Below are positions 7,572-16,142 of a stretch of 50,065 nt of DNA, in pieces (the first letter of the stretch is position 1; every line of letters begins with the position of its first letter). A program made the translations under genes and the position numbers. The notes beneath the pieces are model-generated. The model saw only the letters and a list, made by a program, of their open reading frames with translations. It searched no databases and was not told the origin of the DNA. Source of the stretch: an uncultured Porphyromonadaceae bacterium (GTDB lineage: Bacteria > Bacteroidota > Bacteroidia > Bacteroidales > Muribaculaceae); assembly GCA_947175495.1 (NCBI GenBank), contig CAMWNB010000013.1, positions 1 to 50,065 on the forward strand, in the 5' to 3' direction.

Positions 7572-7603
7572 AAAAAAAATCGCAGGGGGCTGCGATTTTT
7601 TTT
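7572..7603. terminator. Bidirectional terminator
   Basis: An eight-A run, a stem AATCGCAG/CTGCGATT around GGGG, and an eight-T run form a rho-independent terminator that works on both strands. It lies between the plus-strand tracrRNA and the end of the minus-strand lipoprotein gene and insulates the two. Confidence 0.85.
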
Positions 7604-7618
7604 GTGTTGCCGGAGGGG

Positions 7619-8236
7619 TCAGTCTGCGGGGGATGCGCGGTGGAAGGTGAGGTCCTTTTTGCCGATTTCGCAGGAGAGGATGTCGTTCACGATTTTGATG
7701 TCGTCGAGTTTGGTGAAGCCGAAGAACTGCTTGGCGGCTGCGCTGCGGATGGCTGTGCGCCAGCGCTCGGCGGTGGCTGATGTGAGGGAGTCGACCATGG
7801 GCTGCTGCGCGCCTGTGAGGAGGTTCTGCGAGAATGTGACGCCATTGGGGTCGACGTTGACCTGCATGGTGCTGTTGTCGAGGAACAGGAGGATGTCGTC
7901 GTCGTCGCTGTCGCTGTCTTCGTAGCTCCAGCGTCCGCTGATGCTTGCGGTGCCGGTGACGCTGACTTCGTATGGCTCGGCGAAGCCCACGAGCGTGCCG
8001 GCCTGCACGGGCTGTGTGGCTTCTATGACGGTGGAGATGGTGACGGTGCCGGATTTGGCTCCTTTGGGTGCGTTGAAGTCGATGCTGAGTACGCTGGTGG
8101 CGTCGTCGGCAACTGCAATGTCGTCGGCCACGCGGGTGGGCGTGGAAATCCATGAGCCGTTGATGTCTGCGCGGTGGGAGCAGGCGCCGGCCACCAGTGC
8201 GATGGCAGCTACAGTGAGGATGGGATGTATTTTCAT
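7619..8236 (-). CDS. Lipoprotein of unknown function
   Basis: The product has 205 residues from the chosen start MKIHPILTVAAIALVAGACS, which gives a normal lipoprotein signal with lipobox LVAGA-C; a start seven codons earlier (8257) is possible. The mature part begins near NGSWIS, has several predicted beta-strands and an acidic run (DSDSDDDD around residue 104), and ends in a mixed segment after LTSATAERWRTAI. The beta-rich architecture resembles lipocalin-like Bacteroidales lipoproteins, but I cannot name a family. It is a single gene, ending at the bidirectional terminator. Probably envelope-located. Confidence 0.75.
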   Translation of the reverse strand: MKIHPILTVAAIALVAGACSHRADINGSWISTPTRVADDIAVADDATSVLSIDFNAPKGAKSGTVTISTVIEATQPVQAGTLVGFAEPYEVSVTGTASISGRWSYEDSDSDDDDILLFLDNSTMQVNVDPNGVTFSQNLLTGAQQPMVDSLTSATAERWRTAIRSAAAKQFFGFTKLDDIKIVNDILSCEIGKKDLTFHRASPAD

Positions 8237-8301
8237 TGCTAAAGAGTTTTTAAACAATTTAAACTGACATTACAACACTCCACGGGGTCTTTATGTTCGC
8301 T

Positions 8302-9033
8302 TTAACGTTGGTTTTCGGGCAGAGCTGATGCGATGGCTGCTTTTGACGCTTCCATGAGCGGCCGCAGGTCGTGGCCGTCGGTGCCTGCGGTGATGGGGGG
8401 GTGGATTGTGAGCACGATGCGTCCGGGGCGCGGGAGCCAGGATGTGCGCGGCATGACGCGGTAGGCTCCGTCGATGGTGATGGGCACGACGGGCAGGCCG
8501 AATTCCACGGCGAGGGTGTAGGCTCCGCGCTTGAAGGCGTGCATGCGTCCGTCGAGGGTGCGGGACCCTTCGGGGAAGACTACGACGCTGCGTCCTTTTG
8601 CGAGCTGCTTTTCGGCGGCCTGCATGGTGCGGCGGATGGCGGACGGCGATGAGTTGTCGACAAAAACCTGGCCGCTGACGGCGCAGCTGAATCCGACGAC
8701 GGGGATTCGGCGCAGGCTTTGTTTCATCATCCATCGGAAGTCGTGGCCGAGGTAGCCGTAGATGGAGAAGATGTCGTAGGCGCCCTGGTGGTTGGCCACG
8801 AACACATAGCTTGTGCCGGGATTGATGTTGTCTCGCCCGCGGACTTCTACCCGCACTCCCGCGAGGATGCACCACAGGCGTCCCCACATGGATGCGGGCT
8901 TGAATCCCCACCACTTGCCGCCGCCGAGGGCGCATCCTGCCACGGTGGCAAATCCGCAAAGCACGGTGGCTGCCAGCAGCAGCGGCAGCATGACGCAGAT
9001 CTGGTACAGGCGGTAAAAAATCATATGAAACAT
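8302..9033 (-). CDS. 1-acyl-sn-glycerol-3-phosphate acyltransferase (PlsC family)
   Basis: PlsC-family enzymes transfer an acyl chain to lysophosphatidic acid to make phosphatidic acid at the inner membrane. The 243-residue protein has an N-terminal membrane helix (about residues 8-32), the catalytic block HX4D as NHQGAYD near residue 82, and the substrate-binding block VVFPEGSRT near residue 152, followed by the PVVPITIDGA segment. These are the four usual motifs in order. Length is typical. It starts 4 nt after the stop of the esterase-like gene and is probably co-transcribed with it. It could instead acylate another lipid, such as an ornithine lipid, since several PlsC paralogues are common in Bacteroidales. 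Confidence 0.9.
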   Translation of the reverse strand: MFHMIFYRLYQICVMLPLLLAATVLCGFATVAGCALGGGKWWGFKPASMWGRLWCILAGVRVEVRGRDNINPGTSYVFVANHQGAYDIFSIYGYLGHDFRWMMKQSLRRIPVVGFSCAVSGQVFVDNSSPSAIRRTMQAAEKQLAKGRSVVVFPEGSRTLDGRMHAFKRGAYTLAVEFGLPVVPITIDGAYRVMPRTSWLPRPGRIVLTIHPPITAGTDGHDLRPLMEASKAAIASALPENQR

Positions 9034-9037
9034 GTTT

Positions 9038-10669
9038 TTATTCGTTGTTCAGCTCTATGTCTTTAACGTTTTCGGGCTCGAGTAGTTGCATCAGGCGCAG
9101 GTCGGGGTATGTCTCGAGGTGTGTCTCGGAGTCGAATATCATGGTGTAGCCGTAGCCAAGGTTGATGCGTCGCCAGAACGGGGTGATGCTGTTGTTGGGG
9201 TTGCCGGAACGGGCGAAGGATGTCCAGCAGCGGCTCATGATGCGGCTGAGGCGTCGGGCATCCGCGCCTCCGGCCCGGGAGAATTCGGCGAGTTCGTAGT
9301 TGTTGAACATGAACGGCAGCTCCGAGCAGCGGAAGCTCATGGCGGACCCGTCGTTGACCGGCGATACCCATGAGAACAGATATACGTAGACGGGCGCGTC
9401 GCGTCGCTGTGCAAACATGTGGGCTATGCGGAGCACGAGGCTGCGCACTTTCGTGTCCATCATCAGCAGTTCGCGTATGGGGCGGTCGGGGTAGGCCATG
9501 GCGAACGCCAGTTCTACGTCGTCTTTTTTTGCGCCGTAGCGCTTGTTGAATTCCGCCTCGACTTCGTCGTCGGTCATGCTGTAGATGTGTGGCACGTCGG
9601 GGCAGTCGGGGTTCTGCAGTAAATTCCGCGTGGTGAGCTCGGCGAATGTGGATCCTATGATTACGGGCACGTCGGCGTCGACGTTGACGGCGCTATCGGA
9701 GAATATGGGCCTGGGCAGTATATTGCCGTCGACGACGGGGGCGAATTTTATATCTCCGCTTGCTGCCTCGGGGTGCTCGGCGCGGAGCCGGCCGATGGCC
9801 CGGCGCGATGCGTACCAAAGGGTGTCGAACGGAATTTTCGCGAGTTCGTCCGGACCGGATGCCTTTGCTTCTTCGATGGTGAGTGCGGCTATGCGTCGCG
9901 ACATGTCCTGCGGCTGGTACATGCCTTCGAGGGTGCCGCTTTGTATGATTACTTTGTGATAGTATCCGCGTGCGCAGGGCATGGCCATGAGTGTCATCAC
10001 CTTGACGCCTCCGCTGCCGTGGCCGAACAGGGTTATGTTGTCCGGATCGCCGCCGAATGCGGCAATGTTGTTTTTCAGCCATTTCAATGCCTGAAGAATG
10101 TCGAGCATTCCGAGATTGCCGGAGGCGGCGTATTCGGGGCCATAGGCGCTGAGGTCGAGAAAGCCGAACACGTTGAGGCGGTGGTTGAGAGTCACGACCA
10201 CGACGTCGTCGGTGCGCGCAAGAGATGCGCCGTCGAAGGTGAGGTGCTGGCGGGAGCTACCGTAGTCGAAGGCTCCGCCGTGGAGCCATACCATCACGGG
10301 GCGCTCGGATGTGGCGCTTCGCGTGGAGGTCCATATGTTCAGGTTCAGGCAATCCTCGCCCATGTGTGCGAGCGTGTCGGTGGGTATGTAGCACGATGAG
10401 GATTGCACGGGGGGCTGGGGCGCAATGTCGCCGAATTCGGTGCAGAGCATCACGGTGTCCCATTTTTCGTGCTCGTGCGGAGGCATGAAGCGTTCGGCGG
10501 CTGCGTAGGGAATTCCTTTGAACACGGCCACGCTGTCGTCGATAAATCCCTGCACATGTCCGCCGGTGGTGGCGACGACGGGATGGTCGTATGAGCCGTT
10601 GCCGGCGCATCCCCATAGCGCTGCTGCAATCGCTACGGCAGCTGCTTTTGCAAGTTGTTGTATCTTCAT
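9038..10669 (-). CDS. Carboxylesterase type B-like lipoprotein, probably inactive
   Basis: The 543-residue protein has a lipoprotein signal (lipobox ALWG-C near residue 21) and a type B carboxylesterase fold: GTVMLCTEFG and EDCLNLNIWT early, VMVWLHGGAFDYGS for the oxyanion hole (about residue 125), and NLGMLDILQALKWLKNNI. The nucleophile elbow, normally FGxSxGG, reads FGHGSGG: Gly218 sits where the Ser should be and Ser219 is shifted by one. The usual His segment (FHCSExPF) reads FRCSELPF, with Arg447. Glu344 (STFAELT) remains. Two of three catalytic residues are therefore displaced or lost, which suggests a pseudoenzyme or binding protein. The frame is intact. It is followed by the PlsC gene after 4 nt. 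Confidence 0.85.
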   Translation of the reverse strand: MKIQQLAKAAAVAIAAALWGCAGNGSYDHPVVATTGGHVQGFIDDSVAVFKGIPYAAAERFMPPHEHEKWDTVMLCTEFGDIAPQPPVQSSSCYIPTDTLAHMGEDCLNLNIWTSTRSATSERPVMVWLHGGAFDYGSSRQHLTFDGASLARTDDVVVVTLNHRLNVFGFLDLSAYGPEYAASGNLGMLDILQALKWLKNNIAAFGGDPDNITLFGHGSGGVKVMTLMAMPCARGYYHKVIIQSGTLEGMYQPQDMSRRIAALTIEEAKASGPDELAKIPFDTLWYASRRAIGRLRAEHPEAASGDIKFAPVVDGNILPRPIFSDSAVNVDADVPVIIGSTFAELTTRNLLQNPDCPDVPHIYSMTDDEVEAEFNKRYGAKKDDVELAFAMAYPDRPIRELLMMDTKVRSLVLRIAHMFAQRRDAPVYVYLFSWVSPVNDGSAMSFRCSELPFMFNNYELAEFSRAGGADARRLSRIMSRCWTSFARSGNPNNSITPFWRRINLGYGYTMIFDSETHLETYPDLRLMQLLEPENVKDIELNNE

Positions 10670-10709
10670 ATGATAAAAGCCGGGGCAGGCGCGCCGTCCC
10701 GTGGCTCTA

Positions 10710-10740
10710 CAAAGGTAGATAAAAAAATGATTCAGCCAAG
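10710..10740 (-). promoter_or_regulatory. Likely promoter of the esterase-like gene
   Basis: On the minus strand TACCTTTG (10717-10710) is preceded, 19 nt upstream, by CTTG (10740-10737). Transcription would start near 10703, about 34 nt before the ATG at 10669. The promoter overlaps the terminator of the tRNA-Met gene. Confidence 0.5.
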
Positions 10741-10758
10741 TTTTTTTGACTGAATCAT
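10721..10758 (-). terminator. Terminator of tRNA-Met
   Basis: On the minus strand a 9-bp stem ATGATTCAG/CTGAATCAT is followed by seven T. It lies 22 nt after the tRNA 3' end and is a standard rho-independent terminator. Confidence 0.85.
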
Positions 10759-10779
10759 CATCACTTTGTCATTGCTTTG

Positions 10780-10853
10780 TAGCGGGACCGAGAATTGAAC
10801 TCGGGACCTCCGGGTTATGAATCCGACGCTCTAACCAACTGAGCTATCCCGCC
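10780..10853 (-). tRNA. tRNA-Met (anticodon CAT)
   Basis: A complete cloverleaf is visible on the minus strand: acceptor GGCGGGA/TCCCGCT, D arm GCTC...GAGC, anticodon loop ATTCATAA with CAT, T arm CCGAG-TTCAATT-CTCGG, discriminator A. The CCA end is not encoded. The first base pair is G-U, not the C-A mismatch of initiator tRNA, so it is probably the elongator tRNA. A tRNA-Ile2 whose CAT is modified to read AUA cannot be fully excluded. Confidence 0.95.
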
Positions 10854-10864
10854 ATTTGCGACTG

Positions 10865-10896
10865 CAAAGTTACGCTCATTTTTTCAAATCACCAAA
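10865..10896 (-). promoter_or_regulatory. tRNA-Met promoter
   Basis: On the minus strand TTTG (10896-10893), a spacer of exactly 20 nt, and TAACTTTG (10872-10865) match the Bacteroidetes consensus. Transcription would start close to 10858, about 5 nt before the mature tRNA. Confidence 0.85.
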
Positions 10897-11054
10897 TTTT
10901 TTTGAGATTTTTTTTGTGGTTTTTTCGGCTGAGCGAGGTGTGCGGGTGTTCAAGGGGCTCGGAATCTGACAGTTCTGCCGGCTGTCTTTGGGGCGGCGGA
11001 TCGGGTGTCTTGAGTGGCAAGAGCGCGAATCGGCAATAGCTGCCGCGCGGGCTG

Positions 11055-12191
11055 TCATCCCAGCAGTTCCACGCCGATGCCGGGGCGGTCGGGGATGGTC
11101 ACCTTGCCGTCGACAATCTTGAGGCCGTCGAAGCGGTCGTTGGCGATCAGCAGGTTGCCGTCGAGGTCGGCCCAGTCGACCATGGGGGAGAGCTGGGCGG
11201 CGGCGGTGACGGCGCAGCTTGTCTCCGTCATGCATCCGAGCATCACTTTCATGCCGAGCGAGCGTGCGAGCACTGCCATTTTGTAGGCTTCGTGCATGCC
11301 GGTGCTCTTCATCAGTTTGATGTTGATGGCGTCGTACACGCCGTGTGCGCGCTGCACGTCGGGCAGGCGCTGCAGGAACTCGTCGGCGACGATGGGCAGG
11401 GGCGAGCGTTCCCGCACCCATGCGGTCTCGTCGATCATCTCTTTGGGCATGGGTTGCTCGACGAAGAGGCAGTTGCGCTCGGCGAGCCAGTGGCACATCT
11501 CGAGGGCGTGTTCTTTGTCGCTCCATCCCTGGTTGGCGTCGACGCAGATGGCGACGTCGCTTGTGCGCCGCAGAGCCTCGACAATTTCCTTGTCGTGGCC
11601 GACACCCATTTTTACTTTTACCACGCGGAAAGGTGCGCACTCGTCGATTTCGCGCTGCATTTCGGCCGGGTCGGGCTGATAGCTGATGGTGTAGGATGTG
11701 TTGGGCGTGGTGGCGGGGTTCAGTCCCCATATCTTGTACCATGGCTGTCCCATGATTTTGCCTGTCAGGTCGTGGAGGGCGATGTCGACCGATGCTTTTG
11801 CCGCGCGGTTGTCGGGGGCGACGCTTTCCATGTAGGCGTGGATGTCCTCGATGCGGAAGGGGTCGGAGAACCGGCTGAGGTCGAGCTTGCCGAGGAATTC
11901 GGTGACGCTCTGCACGCTTTCGCCCAGATAGGGCGGCATGGATGCTTCGCCGTAGCCGATGAGGCCGTCGTATTCGATCTGCACCTGCACGCCGGGCGTG
12001 GTGGTGCGCTGGTTTTTGGCCAGATTGAATGCGTGGCGCAGTTTCAGCTCGTAGGGTTGGAAGCTGAGGTTGAGGCGGCCGGGCTTTCCTGCGGCCCGGC
12101 GTGTGGGTGCGCCGAATGCTGAAAACGATACGGGGCTCATGGCAAGAGCGGTGCCGAGTATGGACGTGCGAAGGAATTTGCGTCGGTTCAT
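11055..12191 (-). CDS. Dipeptide epimerase (enolase superfamily), exported
   Basis: This 378-residue enolase-superfamily protein resembles L-Ala-D/L-Glu epimerases that invert the second residue of murein-derived dipeptides. Visible motifs: KVKMG (catalytic Lys of the KxK pair, about residue 187), metal ligands in VDANQGW, FVEQPM and VADEF, and the second catalytic Lys in INIKLMKSTG. The N-terminus MNRRKFLRTSILG followed by a hydrophobic stretch and AFGAP looks like a twin-arginine signal, so it is probably exported folded. It begins 24 nt after the NlpC/P60 gene, whose product can release L-Ala-D-Glu. Other dipeptide substrates are possible. Confidence 0.88.
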   Translation of the reverse strand: MNRRKFLRTSILGTALAMSPVSFSAFGAPTRRAAGKPGRLNLSFQPYELKLRHAFNLAKNQRTTTPGVQVQIEYDGLIGYGEASMPPYLGESVQSVTEFLGKLDLSRFSDPFRIEDIHAYMESVAPDNRAAKASVDIALHDLTGKIMGQPWYKIWGLNPATTPNTSYTISYQPDPAEMQREIDECAPFRVVKVKMGVGHDKEIVEALRRTSDVAICVDANQGWSDKEHALEMCHWLAERNCLFVEQPMPKEMIDETAWVRERSPLPIVADEFLQRLPDVQRAHGVYDAINIKLMKSTGMHEAYKMAVLARSLGMKVMLGCMTETSCAVTAAAQLSPMVDWADLDGNLLIANDRFDGLKIVDGKVTIPDRPGIGVELLG

Positions 12192-12215
12192 GGTAATGGT
12201 TTGTGACGATGTGGG

Positions 12216-14645
12216 TTATTTGTTGAAATACCAGGGGTGGTCGATGGCGCGGGTGATGCCTTCCGTGCCTTCGTAGCCGTGGATGCGCACGGCGTGGAGG
12301 AATGGTGTGGTCAGATAGTCGGGCGATTCGGGGTCGACGCTGTTGCGTTTCACTCGTCCCGATGAGTGCACATAGTTGCCGTCGGCATCGTAGATGGCGA
12401 CATGTGTGACCTTGCCTGTGGCGGCGTTGCCGAAGAAGAGCAGGTCGCCGGCGCGGCAGTCGCGCCAGTCGGCAGCTTCGATGCGCTTGCCTGTGAGGGC
12501 CTGCTGCGAGGCGTCGCGGCGCAGGATGATGCCGTTGGCGAGATAGCCTGTCTTTGCCAGGCCGGAGCAGTCGAGGGTCTTGGCGGAGGTGCCGCCCCAG
12601 AGATAGGGCGTGCCTTCCATGGAGTAGGCCATGTCAAGAATCACGTCGGGATTCCACTGCTGGGAGGCCCATGCGTTTATTTCGGTGAGCACGGAGGCAT
12701 CCACCCATCCGCTGCGGCCGTCGGGCAGCGACACTTCCACGCGTCCGTTCTTGCGGGCGTTGCTTTTGACGGTGACGATGTTGCCCATGACGAGATCGCT
12801 GACCACGTCGCGCAGGCCGGTGGCTTTGGGCGTGGTGTAGGCGCGCACCTGATAGGGCGCCGTCACCACCATGCGCGGTTCGGCGCGCCATGCGCGCATG
12901 GCGCTGTCGCCGAGCAGGACTATGGACGGGGTGTTGGTGTAGGCTATGTAGCCGTCGGGTGTCTGCACGAGATACCATTCGTCGTTGGCCTGCGTGAGCA
13001 CGCGCAACGGCATGCCCATCAGAGCCTGGGAGGCCATCTCGGCGGCGTGGCGCGGCTGCACGCGCAGGCATGCCACGGATATGCGCGGGAGAGCCCACAG
13101 CGTGTCGGCGTAGACTTCCACATTATTATTATATGCAAGGCCGGCTTCGTCCATGGCCGCGCACACTGCCTCGAGCACGGCGGCGTCGCTGCATTGGCCC
13201 GTGAGGGCGATGCGTCCGTCGGTGTCCTGGCGGGCGGCGATGTCGGCTATGATCTGGCGGCGGTCGGGCGCGAGGCGTGTCTTCACGTCCTTGATTATGG
13301 CGCGGGCGCGGTCGGCGGGCCGCTGCACGGGTTTACATTCAAGCACCTGCATGCGGCGGCGGAAACCGGGGTAGAAGATGTTGCCGCGCGAGCATTCCAG
13401 CTCGCCGGCCTGCTGGTCGACGGTTTCGCTGCGCACATAGCGCTTGGCGGGTACGAGGGGCTTGCACACGCCGCTGTTGGCAGCCATGCGGTAGGCGTCC
13501 ATGCCGGTGGAGTAGAACCGGCGTGCGCGCGGAGCGGCGGCGTTGTCGTAGCGTCCGAACGACGCATCCACCGGCACCCATCCTGTGCCTTCGAAGTAGA
13601 CTTCGGCCCAGTCGTGGTAGTTCACCTCGCCGGGGTGCATCATCCAGCCGCTTTCCCAGCGTGCGGGCACTCCGAGTGTGCGCATCAGAGAGATGTAGAG
13701 CAGCGACACCTGGCCGCAGTCGCCGTGGCCTTCGCGCACCACGTATTCAGGGATGCAGTCGATGGTGCTGTATTCTCGCGCGCCGGCCCAGGGATAGTGC
13801 TGATAGATGTAGTCGTAGACGAGCTCGCTCTGGCGCAGCGGATTGGTCTCGTCGCCCACGATGGCGCGTGCCAGCGAGTCCATGCGCACGATGTGCGGGG
13901 CCTCCATGGCTGTGTATTCGCGGTAGAGCGCGCTCTCCTTGTCGTAGGGCTTCATTGCGGCCAGTATGTCGGCGGGGTCGAAGTATTCGCCCGAGGCGGT
14001 GTACTCTACTGTCATTTCGAAGTGTGTGTCCTTGCCTTCCACCACGGGCTGCTCCATGTAGATGCTGCGGTGGGGGCTGGCGGCGGGGTCCGACACGGTG
14101 TGCGCCGCCGGCACTGTGGCTGTGATGCTGATGTCGCTCTGGCGTTGCGAGGGGCGCGGCACGGGGAGCCACAGGCGCAGTGTCTCGCCTTTGAGTTCGT
14201 CGCTGTAGGGCACGTCGACGCTGTAGCGGTAGCGGATGCGGCGTGCGGCGCCGTCGGTCATGGTGCCGTCCTCGGTGGCCAGCACGCTGTCCACATAGGC
14301 TATGCGGGCGGCCTTTGCCGGCGACGTGCGACCGACGTAGCCTCCGTTCATGGCGGGATTGACGAGGCCAAGGTTGCGCGGGCTTTTTCCGTGCATTCGC
14401 GGGTGGCCGTCGAAGTCGAGCACCTCTACATAGCCTCGGGCGATGAAGTCGCGTATGTCGGCGTCGGTCACGCCCGGATGGAGGCGCTTTATCTGGCGGA
14501 CGCCTTCTTTTAGGGTCAGAGAGAAGTCGGCGCGGGTGCGCGCCTGTATGGCCGCGGCCGAGTCTGCTTCGAGCCATGCGGGCGTGGCTGCTGTGGCAGT
14601 CATGGCGGCAGCAGCGGCTAAAACTGTGATGAACAGATGCTTCAT
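12216..14645 (-). CDS. Transglutaminase-like and NlpC/P60 murein peptidase
   Basis: This 809-residue exported protein joins two cysteine-hydrolase modules. After a signal peptide (MKHLFITVLAAAAAMTATAA), residues about 290-370 form a transglutaminase-like core with Cys310 in GHGDCGQVSLLY, a His in NYHDWAEVYF and an Asp in WVPVDASFG. Around residues 540-670 are segments like SH3b domains (DEWYLVQTPDGYIAYTN; GRVEVSLPDGRSGWVDASVL). The C-terminus is NlpC/P60, with Cys693 in TLDCSGLAKTG, GDLLFFG and the His of KVTHVAIY, as in gamma-D-Glu-diamino-acid endopeptidases. The start at 14645 overlaps the previous gene's stop (ATGA); a longer open frame upstream is not used. With the adjacent epimerase it probably degrades muropeptides. 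Confidence 0.9.
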   Translation of the reverse strand: MKHLFITVLAAAAAMTATAATPAWLEADSAAAIQARTRADFSLTLKEGVRQIKRLHPGVTDADIRDFIARGYVEVLDFDGHPRMHGKSPRNLGLVNPAMNGGYVGRTSPAKAARIAYVDSVLATEDGTMTDGAARRIRYRYSVDVPYSDELKGETLRLWLPVPRPSQRQSDISITATVPAAHTVSDPAASPHRSIYMEQPVVEGKDTHFEMTVEYTASGEYFDPADILAAMKPYDKESALYREYTAMEAPHIVRMDSLARAIVGDETNPLRQSELVYDYIYQHYPWAGAREYSTIDCIPEYVVREGHGDCGQVSLLYISLMRTLGVPARWESGWMMHPGEVNYHDWAEVYFEGTGWVPVDASFGRYDNAAAPRARRFYSTGMDAYRMAANSGVCKPLVPAKRYVRSETVDQQAGELECSRGNIFYPGFRRRMQVLECKPVQRPADRARAIIKDVKTRLAPDRRQIIADIAARQDTDGRIALTGQCSDAAVLEAVCAAMDEAGLAYNNNVEVYADTLWALPRISVACLRVQPRHAAEMASQALMGMPLRVLTQANDEWYLVQTPDGYIAYTNTPSIVLLGDSAMRAWRAEPRMVVTAPYQVRAYTTPKATGLRDVVSDLVMGNIVTVKSNARKNGRVEVSLPDGRSGWVDASVLTEINAWASQQWNPDVILDMAYSMEGTPYLWGGTSAKTLDCSGLAKTGYLANGIILRRDASQQALTGKRIEAADWRDCRAGDLLFFGNAATGKVTHVAIYDADGNYVHSSGRVKRNSVDPESPDYLTTPFLHAVRIHGYEGTEGITRAIDHPWYFNK

Positions 14646-15298
14646 TGCAATATCAGTTTGCCGAAAAATTCCGGTCGGTGAAAGTCGGGTTCGGGGGTGT
14701 CGATAGGGTTCCAGCTCAGATAGTGCGGCTGCGATGTGGCCGACGCGCATTTGTAGAAATTTCCACGCATCTCCACCGGCTTGCCTTCGTAGTGCACGCC
14801 GATGAGGTCGAGCGGTATTACCACCAGCAGATTCCACGAAAACATGCCTTCAAGCTCGCAGAAAGGGCGGGTGCCGCAGCTGGGCACGCGCTGTACGCGC
14901 GCCAGTTCGTCGGGTGTCAGCCGTGTCGGTGCGGGGCGTTCCATGCGGTGGGACGCATTGAGCACGCCTATGCAGTTGAACTCGAAGTTCCAGTACTCTC
15001 CATCCTCGCGCGGCTGCACGAAGAACTCCACGCACGAGTCTCGGCTCACGGGGCCCAGGTCCTCGTAGACTTCGGCACGCAGGAAATTGGTGCGCGAGAA
15101 GAAGTCGATGTAAAGCGCCGTGCCGCTGTGCGCCACCGAGAACGACGACAGCGGACGGTAGGGGTGCTGCTCCGCCCAGTTGGCGCAGTTGATGATGCGT
15201 CGCGGCGCGTTGGCGTCGAGCAGAGCGATAGCCGCTTCTGTCTGCGTGCATGCGTCCAGCTCCGGTATGTGTGGGATGAAGAGTGTTTTGTCAGGCAT
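14642..15298 (-). CDS. Carbohydrate-binding family 9-like protein
   Basis: The 218-residue protein has the pattern of CBM9-like or DOMON-type beta-sandwich proteins found in Bacteroidales: NCANWAEQHPYRP near the start, then LYIDFFSR, VEFFVQP, YWNFEFNCIGVLNASH, and a final WNPIDTPEPDFHRPEFFG. There is no signal peptide, so it may be cytoplasmic, or the start may lie elsewhere. Its stop overlaps the NlpC/P60 start and it begins 18 nt after the LysE-type gene, so it is co-transcribed with the murein-peptide genes. Whether it binds a sugar is not known from the sequence. Confidence 0.78.
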   Translation of the reverse strand: MPDKTLFIPHIPELDACTQTEAAIALLDANAPRRIINCANWAEQHPYRPLSSFSVAHSGTALYIDFFSRTNFLRAEVYEDLGPVSRDSCVEFFVQPREDGEYWNFEFNCIGVLNASHRMERPAPTRLTPDELARVQRVPSCGTRPFCELEGMFSWNLLVVIPLDLIGVHYEGKPVEMRGNFYKCASATSQPHYLSWNPIDTPEPDFHRPEFFGKLILQ

Positions 15299-15316
15299 AT
15301 CGATGGCTTGGAGGTG

Positions 15317-15976
15317 TCAGAAGAAATAATGCTTGAGCGCAATGCCCACGCCCACGGCTGCCATTCCTATCAGAATGGCTGCGATGATGCGGTTGAACAG
15401 CCACAGCGAGCGCACGTTGAATCGTCGCCGCAGTTTGTTGACGAGGAACGTGATGCCGTACCACCACGACAGCGCCCCTGCCAGAATCGACAGATAGGCG
15501 CCGATATAGTGGTGCACGCCGAACTCCGGCAGGATGAAGTTGAAGCGTGCGAACAGGCCTATTATAAAGAAAAGTATCAGCGGGTTGCTTACCGTCAGCA
15601 GGAATCCTCCCACGATGTCGCCCCAATAGGTGCCGCTGCTGAGCTGCGCCGCCTCGCCGTCGGCCGCCTTGAGCGAACGGGTGGGGTTCTTGCGGAAAAG
15701 ATAGAGGCCGAAAGCGGCCAGCACGATGCCGCCCACAAACTGCAGCAGCAGCTGGTGGCGGTCGATCAGGTCGGTGATGAAGCTGATGCCGAAGCCGGTG
15801 AGCAGGCAGTAGAGCAGGTCGCTGATGCTTGCTCCCACGCCTGTGAACATGCCCGGCCAACGCCCCTTGCTCAAGGTGCGCTGTATCACGAGCATGCCGA
15901 TTGGTCCCATCGGCGCCGAGATCAACAGTCCGATGAGAAATCCGCGTGGTAATATGTACAGCATCTGTTCCATCAA
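15317..15976 (-). CDS. LysE/RhtB-family amino-acid exporter
   Basis: The 219-residue membrane protein has about six hydrophobic segments and the N-terminal signature of the LysE family, GLLISAPMGPIGMLVIQRTL (about residues 16-35), followed by GVGASISDLLYC. LysE/RhtB proteins export amino acids or small derivatives. The start could be either of the first two Met codons. It is the first gene of a four-gene operon with CBM9-like, NlpC/P60 and epimerase genes; exporting amino acids derived from murein peptides is a possible but untested role. Confidence 0.85.
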   Translation of the reverse strand: MMEQMLYILPRGFLIGLLISAPMGPIGMLVIQRTLSKGRWPGMFTGVGASISDLLYCLLTGFGISFITDLIDRHQLLLQFVGGIVLAAFGLYLFRKNPTRSLKAADGEAAQLSSGTYWGDIVGGFLLTVSNPLILFFIIGLFARFNFILPEFGVHHYIGAYLSILAGALSWWYGITFLVNKLRRRFNVRSLWLFNRIIAAILIGMAAVGVGIALKHYFF

Positions 15977-15987
15977 GGAAATTCAAG

Positions 15988-15995
15988 CAAAGATA
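15988..15995 (-). promoter_or_regulatory. Possible -7 box for the LysE operon (TATCTTTG)
   Basis: TATCTTTG on the minus strand (15995-15988) lies 11 nt before the ATG at 15976, implying a very short leader. No TTTG is found at the usual -33 distance. Confidence 0.45.
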
Positions 15996-16142
15996 GCACT
16001 TTTTTTATAAAGCATCCTGCCAGATTGGTGCAAAAAGTGCAAAAACTGCCTAAAAACATAAAAAAGCAAAACGGTCTTCCCGGCGAACAAGCGGCCACGC
16101 CCCGGCGTTTATATACAAAAGAAAATTCATCTCCTCTCAGCT

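Noticed and set aside
7572-7603. Second terminator as part of the tracrRNA
   Set aside because: The tracrRNA already ends at its own hairpin and T-tract at 7519-7548; this one serves the convergent lipoprotein gene and read-through.
10780-10853. Initiator tRNA assignment for the CAT tRNA
   Set aside because: The first acceptor pair is G-U and not the unpaired C-A of bacterial initiators.
12366-14513. A 715-codon plus-strand frame opposite the NlpC/P60 gene
   Set aside because: Antisense shadow produced by the GC-rich third positions; composition is Gly/Val/His-rich without domain motifs.
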